From Candidatus Saccharimonadota bacterium (GTDB lineage: Bacteria; Patescibacteriota; Saccharimonadia; Saccharimonadales; Saccharimonadaceae): a DNA stretch of 64,000 nucleotides. Below, piece by piece: positions 8,818 through 15,624 of this stretch (position 1 is the stretch's first letter; each line of letters begins with the position of its first letter). A model generated the notes under the pieces. It searched no databases, was not told the origin of the DNA, and saw only the letters and a list, made by a program, of their open reading frames with translations. Location of the stretch: NCBI GenBank assembly GCA_017613135.1, contig JAGAEN010000007.1, forward strand, positions 22,670 to 86,669. The letters are read 5' to 3'. A program made the position numbers and the translations under genes.

Positions 8818-10059
8818 ATGAAAAAACTATTAGAAAAACTTCCTTTTTATAACCAATTAGTTTTACCTTATCATTTTGCGCAAGGTATCACCGCTGAGCT
8901 AAAATATCACTCCCCTGCGAAACATCTTCGCGTGATTGGTGTGACCGGTACCAACGGCAAGACCACCACCTGTTTTATGATTTGGAATATGCTAAATGCC
9001 GCGGGCTATAAGACCGGCCTAATGACGACCGTTGCCTATGGTGTTGATAAACTAAAACCCGAACTCGGCCATATGACCACGGTCGATGCGATGACCTTGA
9101 ACCGCCGTATCGCCGAGATTAAAAATCAGGGTGCCGAGTTTCTTGTGCTCGAAGTCACCTCACACGCTCTTGCCGAATTTAGGACCCTTGGTATTCCCTT
9201 TGAAATCGCAGTATTTACCAATCTCACTCACGATCATCTAGATTATCATAAAACCATAGAAAAGTATCGTGCAGCCAAAGGCAAATTATTCAAAAAGGCC
9301 AAATTTAGCATCTTAAATGCTGATGACCCCACCACCAAATACTACAAAAATCTTTCCCATAAATATATCACATATGGTATAAAAAATGGCGAAAAACGCG
9401 CTACAGACATTAAACTCGGCGTTTCCGGCGTAAAATATTCACTAGGCGATATAAACATCAGTACCAAAATCCCCGGCGAGTTTAATGTCTACAATTCCCT
9501 TGCCGCCGCCCTAGTTGGTCAAAAACTTGGCCTTAAAAACGAAGAAATAGAAAAAGGTATCAGTAACCTTACTGAAGTCGAAGGTCGGATGAATGTGATT
9601 GACGAGGGTCAGCCATTCACCGTTATTGTTGATTACGCCCACGCCCCAGACGCTTTGGAAAAGGTTTTTGCCTCCGTAAAAGGTCATAAAGGTAGAATTA
9701 TTTCCGTCCACGGCGGCGCCGGTCGTCGCGACCCTTCTACCCGCCCCATCCGCGGTGAAATCTTAGCCAAAAACTCTGACCTTGTCATTATCACCGAAGA
9801 CGATTCCCGTGACGAAGATCCTGAAATCATCGCTCAAGGCTTCATCGACGGTGCTGTAAAAGCCAGTAAAACTCTCGGTAAAGACCTAATTAAAGAATTA
9901 GACCGCAAAAAAGCCATTGAACTAGCCCTAAAATCCGCCAAGCCTGGTGACCTAGTTTTGATTCTAGGCAAAGGCCACGAAAAAACCATTCTGCGCGCCG
10001 ATGGTCCTCACGATTTTGAAGATATCAAAGTTGCAAAAAATGTATTAAAATCACTTTAA
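8818..10059 (+). CDS. murE: MurE-like Mur ligase lacking the N-terminal domain
   Basis: 413 residues. The P-loop GTNGKTTT sits at residue 44, against about 110 in full-length MurE. The UDP-MurNAc-binding domain 1 is therefore almost wholly missing, while the central ATPase and C-terminal domains (GGAGRRDPSTRP, then GKGHE) are intact. MurE adds the third amino acid of the peptidoglycan stem. The substrate motif, DNPR in meso-diaminopimelate enzymes, reads DDSR here, so the amino acid added is uncertain. Leaderless: TATAAT at 8805-8810, 7 nt before the ATG. Confidence 0.85.
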   Translation: MKKLLEKLPFYNQLVLPYHFAQGITAELKYHSPAKHLRVIGVTGTNGKTTTCFMIWNMLNAAGYKTGLMTTVAYGVDKLKPELGHMTTVDAMTLNRRIAEIKNQGAEFLVLEVTSHALAEFRTLGIPFEIAVFTNLTHDHLDYHKTIEKYRAAKGKLFKKAKFSILNADDPTTKYYKNLSHKYITYGIKNGEKRATDIKLGVSGVKYSLGDINISTKIPGEFNVYNSLAAALVGQKLGLKNEEIEKGISNLTEVEGRMNVIDEGQPFTVIVDYAHAPDALEKVFASVKGHKGRIISVHGGAGRRDPSTRPIRGEILAKNSDLVIITEDDSRDEDPEIIAQGFIDGAVKASKTLGKDLIKELDRKKAIELALKSAKPGDLVLILGKGHEKTILRADGPHDFEDIKVAKNVLKSL

Positions 10060-10063
10060 TAAT

Positions 10064-10810
10064 CTATTCAGGCTGGTATTCCGCAATACCATCAATAATC
10101 GTATCGGTCGGCATATTCATTGCCCTGGCAATCGCCACCGCACAAGCCATATAAGACACCACCGTTTCTCCTGGCACAAAAGTCGCCACTGACACGATTT
10201 CTGATTTAATTGACAAAGTCGCTTCCGTTCCCTTCGGGTATAATTTGGAATTCAAAATTTTCACGTCTGTGCCAGTTAGTCCATAGTCAAGTGTTGATTT
10301 AGCACCCTTAAACCCAGCAAAAGTTTCAAAATTTGCATCATCGTGATTCATCACCACAATTTCCGGCTTCATATCAAACAGAGTTTTCTCATCTTCCAAA
10401 TATTCCTCCGCTGTCATATCCTTGAGAGATGAAGTTACGAAATTTGTTATTGCTGCCACGTGTACCGGCAACCCATAAAACACGTTATCTCTCAAAGTCT
10501 CCGCCGGTACCGTTACAATCACCACGTTTGCGCCCGCCTTCCACGCGTCTGACAAAAATTTATGAAGCATCCCTAATTTAAAAGGTTGGTCCGACGCTAG
10601 CACTGCCACTTGTTCCCCAGAAGCTCTCAAAATCTCGTGCACAAAATGTGCCACTGTCACCTTACCAGTCGTCCCGGTAATCGCAATTAATTTCATATCC
10701 TTCATCGGATTGCCGTAATACGACTTCAAAATCCCGGCCTTTAATTTCTGCCCCCGCGCTTTTAACCCACCTTTTTTGTTTTTACTCTGTGATTTCTCGC
10801 GCTTTTCCAT
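10064..10810 (-). CDS. Half-size Mur ligase-like protein
   Basis: 248 residues matching only the central ATPase-type domain of Mur ligases. The P-loop is altered (GTTGKVT, residues 46-52), a Mur-like ITNF follows, and the C-terminal domain is absent. A very basic N-terminal leader (about residues 1-40, many K/R) is unusual. It lies tail to tail with murE, 4 bp between the stops. It could be a decayed paralog or a regulatory partner of the ligase; catalytic activity is doubtful. The start has TAAAAT ending 6 nt upstream. Confidence 0.7.
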   Translation of the reverse strand: MEKREKSQSKNKKGGLKARGQKLKAGILKSYYGNPMKDMKLIAITGTTGKVTVAHFVHEILRASGEQVAVLASDQPFKLGMLHKFLSDAWKAGANVVIVTVPAETLRDNVFYGLPVHVAAITNFVTSSLKDMTAEEYLEDEKTLFDMKPEIVVMNHDDANFETFAGFKGAKSTLDYGLTGTDVKILNSKLYPKGTEATLSIKSEIVSVATFVPGETVVSYMACAVAIARAMNMPTDTIIDGIAEYQPE

Positions 10811-10857
10811 ACCTTAATTTTATCACCTTTCTTTTAAAATCAAAAACACTACCGTAA

Positions 10858-11853
10858 TCATTCTAGTAATTTACACACTAAACTTACAATTAAATCTTTT
10901 TCCTTCGGCTCACTTTCTGCAATTAAAAGTGCCAGAGCCGTCAGCGCTCGGTCCGAAATCTTGGTTTCTCCATTTGCCGCCAGATGATAATTATTCATCG
11001 TGAGAAACAGCACAAATAAAAGCGCCCCAATCCTTTTATTCCCATCATAAAACGGGTGGTCTTTAATTACAAAATATAGTAGATGCGCCGCTTTCTCCGG
11101 CACGGAACGGTACAATTCTTCCCCGTCAAAACTCTGAAAAATTGCCGCAATGCTCCCGTCAAATCCCCCACCGCGCTTCTTGCCAAACAAATCCGACCCG
11201 TGGACACTCTTTCTAAGCTGGGCCACTGCCTTGTCGCACATTTCCACGGTTAGTTCCCTGCCCTTTTTAGCGCGATTCATAAACCGAAGATCGATTCGCC
11301 CATCATCATACTCCGCCAAAGTCTTAAAACTTCCCGCATATCGCGAAATCACTTCGAGCACCCCATTTGCTTCCCCTGCATCTAGTTCTAGTCGTGCTGT
11401 TAGGCGTCGTACAATCCCCATCATTTCTTCCACGTCGTGTAGTTTCCGAATTTCCTTCTTTTCCGCCAAAGTTTCCAGTCTCTTTTGGTTTACCGCTACG
11501 CCTGAAACTAAATATTTTCTAAGCACCGACGTCGCCCACACCCTAAACTGCGTCGCCTTTTTCGAATTCACCCGATACCCCACCGAAATAATCGCATCGA
11601 GATTATACATTTTGACCTGATAAGTTTTTCCATCCGGTCCAGTATGTGCATTTTTTGCACATACTCGTTTTTCATCGAGCTCGCCATCTTTAAAAATATT
11701 ATTCAGGTGCCTAGTTATCACCGTTCTGTCTACGCCAAACAAATCCGTGATTTGTGCCTGTGTTGCCCAAATCGTCTCTCCCTCAGTATCAACATCAAAA
11801 ACTACTTCCCCCCTTAACCCTTCATAAATCTCAATTCGTTTCTCACCTTCCAT
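10858..11853 (-). CDS. RhuM-family protein with C-terminal Fic/Doc domain
   Basis: 331 residues. The N-terminal RhuM domain (about 1-115) includes ATQAQITDLFGVDRTVITRH, a possible DNA-binding helix-turn-helix, and SVGYRVNSKKATQFRVWA. The C-terminal Fic/Doc domain carries HPFYDGNKRIG (about residue 265), matching the HPFx(D/E)GNxR AMP- or phospho-transferase motif. Related proteins are toxins of toxin-antitoxin systems or effectors. No small antitoxin gene is next to it, so it stands alone. -10 box TATAAT 9 nt before the ATG. Confidence 0.88.
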   Translation of the reverse strand: MEGEKRIEIYEGLRGEVVFDVDTEGETIWATQAQITDLFGVDRTVITRHLNNIFKDGELDEKRVCAKNAHTGPDGKTYQVKMYNLDAIISVGYRVNSKKATQFRVWATSVLRKYLVSGVAVNQKRLETLAEKKEIRKLHDVEEMMGIVRRLTARLELDAGEANGVLEVISRYAGSFKTLAEYDDGRIDLRFMNRAKKGRELTVEMCDKAVAQLRKSVHGSDLFGKKRGGGFDGSIAAIFQSFDGEELYRSVPEKAAHLLYFVIKDHPFYDGNKRIGALLFVLFLTMNNYHLAANGETKISDRALTALALLIAESEPKEKDLIVSLVCKLLE

Positions 11854-11889
11854 CTTAAATTCATTATAACATATGGTATAATTTGGGGT

Positions 11890-12627
11890 ATGAAATTAGA
11901 GTTTATCCCAGTTAAAACCCGCATCGTCCATCCACCAAAAGATGACATTAAAGACATCATCGACTCTCTCGATGTAAAAGATGGCGACATCATCTTTATC
12001 ACATCCAAAATTCTCGGTCTCCATCAAGGTCGCACCGTCAAAATCGGCGAAATACCAAAAGAGGAACTTATCAAAAAAGAAGCCGACCGCTACCTCGCCT
12101 TCGAGAATCAAACTGGCGATTTTCACGTCAATCTTACTGTTACTCAAAATGTCCTTATCCCTGCCGCCGGTATCGACGAATCTAATGCCAATGGTTACTA
12201 CGTGATGTGGCCTAAAAAAATCGACCAACTTTGTCAGGAAATCCGTACCCACCTTATCAAAAAGCATCACCTAAAAAATCTCGGTGTGATTGCTACCGAT
12301 TCCCACACTACGCCTCTGCGTTGGGGCGTCACCGGCATTACTATTGGCCTTGCCGGCGTGGAGTCTCTAAGAGACATCCGCGGTGAGCCAGATTTATTTG
12401 GCCGCAATATGCATATTACCAAAGTTAATCTCATCGACCCTCTCACTAGTATGGCCGTCCTTTTAATGGGCGAATCCAATGAATGCACCCCCATCGTCAT
12501 TTTGCGGAATTATCACGGTATTCCATTTTCCGACACCGCTTCAATGGCGGATTTCAAAATTGATCCCGACACCGACCTCTACTCCCCGCTCCTTAATGTT
12601 CTTCCGAAAACCACTACCGATTTATGA
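11890..12627 (+). CDS. CofE-like gamma-glutamyl ligase family protein
   Basis: 245 residues resembling F420-0:L-glutamate ligase (CofE). Family stretches are ITSKILGLHQGRTV, AAGIDESNANGYY and TDSHTTPLRWGVTGI. CofE adds glutamates to coenzyme F420 with GTP. No other F420 gene is in the window and CPR cells are not known to make F420, so the real acceptor may be another molecule. Leaderless start (TATAAT 11877-11882, 7 nt before ATG). Confidence 0.8.
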   Translation: MKLEFIPVKTRIVHPPKDDIKDIIDSLDVKDGDIIFITSKILGLHQGRTVKIGEIPKEELIKKEADRYLAFENQTGDFHVNLTVTQNVLIPAAGIDESNANGYYVMWPKKIDQLCQEIRTHLIKKHHLKNLGVIATDSHTTPLRWGVTGITIGLAGVESLRDIRGEPDLFGRNMHITKVNLIDPLTSMAVLLMGESNECTPIVILRNYHGIPFSDTASMADFKIDPDTDLYSPLLNVLPKTTTDL

Positions 12628-12639
12628 TATAATCGGCTT

Positions 12640-13209
12640 ATGGATCAAACATTATTTCTCTGGCTCAGCGTTATTGTAATCTTTAGCCTCGGCACCCTCG
12701 CCCATTTTCTCTACGACCTAAGCCACGAGAACAAAATTCTCGGACTATTTACCGCCGTCAACGAATCCACTTGGGAGCACGTTAAAATTGCCATCACTCC
12801 TACTCTTCTCTGGTCACTTATTGATGGCTATTTTTATGGTGAAAATCCCAATTATTTTACTGCCAAACTTACTTCCCTTGCTGTACTTGCTTTCTTCATC
12901 CCACTTGTTTTTTATTCCTACACTCGCCTTTCTAAGAAGCCCATTCTTCCTGTCGATATTCTCATCTTTCTTGCCGCCATCATTCTTGCCCAACTAGCCT
13001 TCTTCGCTATCATTAATTTACCAGATTTCCCCTTCATTTCTTCTTATCTATCTGCTATCGGCACCTTCATTTTCTTTGGTGCCTATATGACACTCACTCT
13101 AATGCCGCTAAAACAAATTATCTTTAAAGACCCCACCAACGGCCAATATGGCTTCCGCGCTCACCGTAATTTCTTCAAACCACTAAAGAAAAACCCCCAT
13201 AAAAAATAG
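12640..13209 (+). CDS. DUF6512-like membrane protein
   Basis: 189 residues with five hydrophobic helices. The first helix is followed by FTAVNESTWEHVKIA, a hallmark of a conserved membrane family (DUF6512 as I recall it) of unknown function. The short basic C-tail (FFKPLKKNPHKK) should be cytoplasmic. Leaderless: TATAAT at 12628-12633, 6 nt before ATG. It starts 12 nt after the CofE-like gene but has its own promoter. Confidence 0.7.
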   Translation: MDQTLFLWLSVIVIFSLGTLAHFLYDLSHENKILGLFTAVNESTWEHVKIAITPTLLWSLIDGYFYGENPNYFTAKLTSLAVLAFFIPLVFYSYTRLSKKPILPVDILIFLAAIILAQLAFFAIINLPDFPFISSYLSAIGTFIFFGAYMTLTLMPLKQIIFKDPTNGQYGFRAHRNFFKPLKKNPHKK

Positions 13210-13231
13210 CCCAAACTCGGCTACTTCAAAA

Positions 13232-13311
13232 TGGCGGAAGCGAGGGGATTCGATCTGAGCGCGTCAGCGCGAAGAACGAGTCCCTATCTTTTGATGCACG
13301 CTCGAAGAGCG
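13232..13311 (-). repeat. tRNA-Ser(CGA) 3'-end copy unit (80 bp)
   Basis: Directly downstream of tRNA-Ser(CGA), reading on the minus strand. First comes a hairpin CGCTC-TTC-GAGCG, then CATCAAAA, then GGGACTCG. An inner hairpin GCGC-TGAC-GCGC follows, and finally a 22-nt exact copy of the tRNA 3' end with CCA (13232-13253). GGGACTCG pairs 7 of 8 with CGAATCCC of the copy, so the copied T-loop strand is locked in a hairpin. Shares its layout and the CATCAAAA stretch with the proximal tRNA-Gln unit. Confidence 0.8.
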
Positions 13312-13401
13312 TGGCGGAAGCGAGGGGATTCGAACCTCCGAGAGCCTTGCGGCCCTACACGATTTCGAGTCGTGCGCCTTCAACCACTCGGCCACGCTTC
13401 C
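13312..13401 (-). tRNA. tRNA-Ser (CGA)
   Basis: A 90-nt class II tRNA on the minus strand. The acceptor is GGAAGCG/CGCTTCC with discriminator G and an encoded CCA. The anticodon stem CACGA/TCGTG holds CTCGAAA, giving anticodon CGA (Ser, UCG). It has a long variable arm and T arm GGTTCGAATCC. A copy of its last 22 nt ends exactly 80 bp further downstream. Confidence 0.96.
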
Positions 13402-13452
13402 ATTTCCAATTTTACCACATCTTCCGCTAAACCTCAACCCAACCTGTAAACA

Positions 13453-13481
13453 TTGACAAAAAATCATAAGTGTGATATAAT
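13453..13481 (+). promoter_or_regulatory. Consensus promoter for small membrane gene pair
   Basis: TTGACA at 13453-13458, 17 bp spacer, TATAAT at 13476-13481 with an upstream TGTGA. The stretch AAGTGTGATATAATTA is shared with the promoter of the opposite-facing small membrane gene (14615-14643), hinting at co-regulation. The leader carries the arms TATCCT (13491-13496) and AGGATA (13512-13517), then an AGGAGG Shine-Dalgarno. Confidence 0.85.
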
Positions 13482-13546
13482 TAAAAGAGATATCCTGCGT
13501 TTAAGCTCTATAGGATAACGTACTTTTATTTTAGGAGGATTAAAAA

Positions 13547-13732
13547 ATGGAAACCTGGAAGCATATAGTACAAGTGCTCGTAGTAGTAACCGTCAGTGTT
13601 TTAGGAACAGCTCCGTATTTCGTAATCGCAGAAGGAATTAAGAAAAGACCACTCATTCGCTGCATAATAGTCTTCATCACGTACTTCTCTATGTCTATGT
13701 ACATTTACCTAGTACGCGACGGCGTACTTTAA
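13547..13732 (+). CDS. Small two-helix membrane protein
   Basis: 61 residues with two membrane helices (about 8-30 and 38-56) and a KKR loop between them. AGGAGG lies 8 nt before the ATG, a stronger Shine-Dalgarno than most genes here have. No family recognised. It shares a transcript with the 13756 gene. Size, topology and strong dedicated promoter would fit a signalling or toxin-like peptide, but nothing in the sequence proves this. Confidence 0.7.
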   Translation: METWKHIVQVLVVVTVSVLGTAPYFVIAEGIKKRPLIRCIIVFITYFSMSMYIYLVRDGVL

Positions 13733-13755
13733 TACTAAAAAGGAGAATAATAACT

Positions 13756-13947
13756 ATGACTACGGAAGAAAAGCTTGCCATCATCGCGGAAATTCTTACC
13801 ATTTTAGGACTTCTTCTATGTATGATTGTCCTCGTGTATTTTTCGTTGAAAAGCAAAAACTTAACCTATGCGTTATTAGCAGTCAGCCTGATAAGCTTCG
13901 TAATTTCCCTTTGCTTTGATCTTGATATAAGAATGTCCAAGAAATAA
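13756..13947 (+). CDS. Small two-helix membrane protein
   Basis: 63 residues, two hydrophobic helices (about 9-31 and 37-56), ending IRMSKK. AAGGAG precedes the ATG. It lies 23 nt after the 13547 gene and is followed by a strong terminator, so the two form a closed bicistronic unit. No family recognised. Confidence 0.7.
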   Translation: MTTEEKLAIIAEILTILGLLLCMIVLVYFSLKSKNLTYALLAVSLISFVISLCFDLDIRMSKK

Positions 13948-13959
13948 TTAATCCCCAAG

Positions 13960-13990
13960 CCACTCTTAAATGAGTGGTTTTTTATTTTTA
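13960..13990 (+). terminator. Rho-independent terminator
   Basis: Stem CCACTC/GAGTGG with a 6-nt loop followed by a run of T. Ends the 13547-13947 transcript. Confidence 0.9.
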
Positions 13991-14096
13991 TAAAAACCCA
14001 CACAAATCCCTAAAATATGTTATAATAGTATCGTCACTCAAAAAGTGATGCTCATTTAATTTCTAGGTGGATGTTATAAACTAAACATCCACATAT

Positions 14097-14173
14097 GTGC
14101 CCGTAGCTCAGTTGGATAGAGCGTCAGCTTGCGGAGCTGAAGGTCACACGTTCGAATCGTGCCGGGCATACCA
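14097..14173 (+). tRNA. tRNA-Arg (GCG)
   Basis: A 77-nt tRNA. The acceptor is GTGCCCG/CGGGCAT (first pair G-U), discriminator A, encoded CCA. The anticodon stem TCAGC/GCTGA holds TTGCGGA, giving anticodon GCG (Arg, CGC/CGU). T arm ACACGTTCGAATCGTGC. A terminator follows, and a weak 3'-end look-alike lies at about 14235-14255. Confidence 0.93.
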
Positions 14174-14185
14174 AAATCGAAAAAA

Positions 14186-14208
14186 CGAGAGCTTGCTCTC
14201 GGTTTTTT
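14186..14208 (+). terminator. Terminator of tRNA-Arg(GCG)
   Basis: Stem CGAGAGC/GCTCTCG with a 2-nt loop, then TTTTTT. The stem extends outward through A/T pairs (AAATC...GATTT). Confidence 0.9.
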
Positions 14209-14249
14209 GATTTTGTGTATCGCCTGGCTAGATCCCCATCGTACCCGGC

Positions 14250-14276
14250 AAAAAAATGCCCTGGTATAGCCAGGGC
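14250..14276 (-). terminator. Terminator of the 14289-14558 gene
   Basis: On the minus strand GCCCTGG/CCAGGGC (5-nt loop) is followed by seven T. It lies 12 nt past the stop of the small membrane gene. A wider inverted pair CCTGGCTA (14223-14230)/TAGCCAGG (14267-14274) overlaps it and may act as an alternative fold. Confidence 0.85.
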
Positions 14277-14288
14277 TAAGGAAATACT

Positions 14289-14558
14289 TTAATGATTAAA
14301 ATGTCTGAATTCGCACACCGTACGTGTTATGTATACACATACAACATACAAAATACATCTCACTGCGTATCCATCATAAGTGGGTATTAAAAGTCCAATG
14401 GGCGCAGCGACTACCAGGATACACCCGGCAGCAAGTAGCAGACCACGTTTGAAGGATTTCTGGTTCAGATTCATAATTTTTTCGATTGATAAAAACATTA
14501 CTAGACCGCCAAATATCCCCAAAACGATAGGGGCAACATAGTTTAAAACAAACCTCAT
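14289..14558 (-). CDS. Small membrane protein, three hydrophobic segments
   Basis: 89 residues with hydrophobic segments at about 6-24, 39-60 and 66-80. The chosen ATG has AGGAGG 9 nt upstream; an earlier ATG 5 nt before is closed at once by TGA. No family recognised. It resembles the 13547 and 13756 products in size and topology, and its promoter is almost the same, so the three probably work together. Confidence 0.65.
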   Translation of the reverse strand: MRFVLNYVAPIVLGIFGGLVMFLSIEKIMNLNQKSFKRGLLLAAGCILVVAAPIGLLIPTYDGYAVRCILYVVCVYITRTVCEFRHFNH

Positions 14559-14614
14559 GCCATACTACCTCCTTAAAGTAATTCTTAATTCTTAAAGTAC
14601 ATCCCTATCTACTA

Positions 14615-14643
14615 ATTATATCACACTTAAGCCTATTTGTCAA
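14615..14643 (-). promoter_or_regulatory. Consensus promoter of the 14289-14558 gene
   Basis: Minus strand: TTGACA, 17-bp spacer ending AAGTGTGA, TATAAT. A 16-nt stretch around the -10 equals that of the promoter at 13453-13481. The leader to the ATG is about 50 nt. Confidence 0.85.
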
Positions 14644-14711
14644 TCAATCGATAATCGTTCACCGCTTTCAATAATAATTTAAAAAACCAAAATATATGTT
14701 ACAATAAACTT

Positions 14712-15224
14712 ATGCAATGGGACAAAATCACTAACATCATTTTATTAACTTCATTTGCCGTACTTGCAGTCTTTGTCGGGCTCGGTCTATATCAATGGAT
14801 TGCTCGAAAATCCCTAAAAAAGGTCGACAAAAGACTTCTCTTTATGCCTATCCCACTCGCCCTAATGGCTGCCACCTACTTCATTTTTGACAAAATCTGC
14901 GTCCTAAATTATCGCCCCGACGGTTCCGGCGAACCTAGCTTCCCTTCTACTCACGTCATGGTCGTCGCAACCATCTTTTTCCTCACTACCCTAAATCTTA
15001 ACAAATACGTTAAACAGAAACCCCTTCAATTCATTATTGAACTCTTGATGCTAGTTCTCCTCGCTCTCACCTGTGCTGGTCGCGTCCTCGCCGACAAGCA
15101 CTGGCTCTCCGACGTCATTGGCGCCCTCGTTTTCGCCTTTATCTTCTCTGTTATCTATCAACTAATTCTTAAAATAGGAGCAAAAAAACATGGCCAGCAT
15201 CTTCACGAAGATAATAAACGGTGA
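14712..15224 (+). CDS. PAP2-family phosphatase
   Basis: 170 residues, integral membrane. The three phosphatase motifs are CVLNYRPDG, PSFPSTH, and GRVLADKHWLSDVIGA (Arg, His, Asp). Such enzymes dephosphorylate phosphatidic acid or undecaprenyl pyrophosphate, so lipid or wall carrier recycling is likely. Leaderless: TACAAT at 14700-14705, 6 nt before ATG. The last 35 bp overlap the HIT gene, whose Shine-Dalgarno lies inside it. Confidence 0.85.
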   Translation: MQWDKITNIILLTSFAVLAVFVGLGLYQWIARKSLKKVDKRLLFMPIPLALMAATYFIFDKICVLNYRPDGSGEPSFPSTHVMVVATIFFLTTLNLNKYVKQKPLQFIIELLMLVLLALTCAGRVLADKHWLSDVIGALVFAFIFSVIYQLILKIGAKKHGQHLHEDNKR

Positions 15225-15570
15225 AATCCCCTGCTACAAAATCTACGAAGACGATAAAACCCTCGCCTTTCTCGATATTAATCCCGAGACCAAAGGCCAC
15301 ACCCTCGTTATCCCGAAAACTGAAGTCGACAAAATTTATGACCTCTCCCCCGAAGATTATGATGCTCTGATGCACACCGTGAAAAAACTCTCCAAACACC
15401 TAGAAAAAATTCTACAAAAACGCATCCTTTGGAAAGTTGTTGGCACCGACGTTCCTCACGCCCACGTCCACTTAATGCCACTAGATGACACTTGGTATCA
15501 CGGCCGCCATCTTGAATTATCAAAAGACGAATTTGAACAAATCCGTAAGCAACTTGAATATTCGGCCTAA
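15190..15570 (+). CDS. HIT-family nucleotide hydrolase/transferase
   Basis: 126 residues. Histidine triad HAHVHLMP near residue 90, and N-terminal FTKIINGEIPCYKIYEDD as in Hint-like proteins. These enzymes cleave AMP-lysine, AMP-NH2 or dinucleoside polyphosphates in the cytoplasm. AGGAG lies 9 nt before the ATG, within the PAP2 gene. Confidence 0.92.
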   Translation: MASIFTKIINGEIPCYKIYEDDKTLAFLDINPETKGHTLVIPKTEVDKIYDLSPEDYDALMHTVKKLSKHLEKILQKRILWKVVGTDVPHAHVHLMPLDDTWYHGRHLELSKDEFEQIRKQLEYSA

Positions 15571-15624
15571 AAACAGATTTAACCCCAGCACTAAATTTTT
15601 GTCCATCTATGGTATAATCAAATT

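Noticed and set aside
13232..13401. Classical genomic island bounded by tRNA att repeats
   Set aside because: The direct repeats are only 76-84 bp apart and enclose no gene or integrase, so this is not an ordinary integrated island, though a footprint of integration stays possible.
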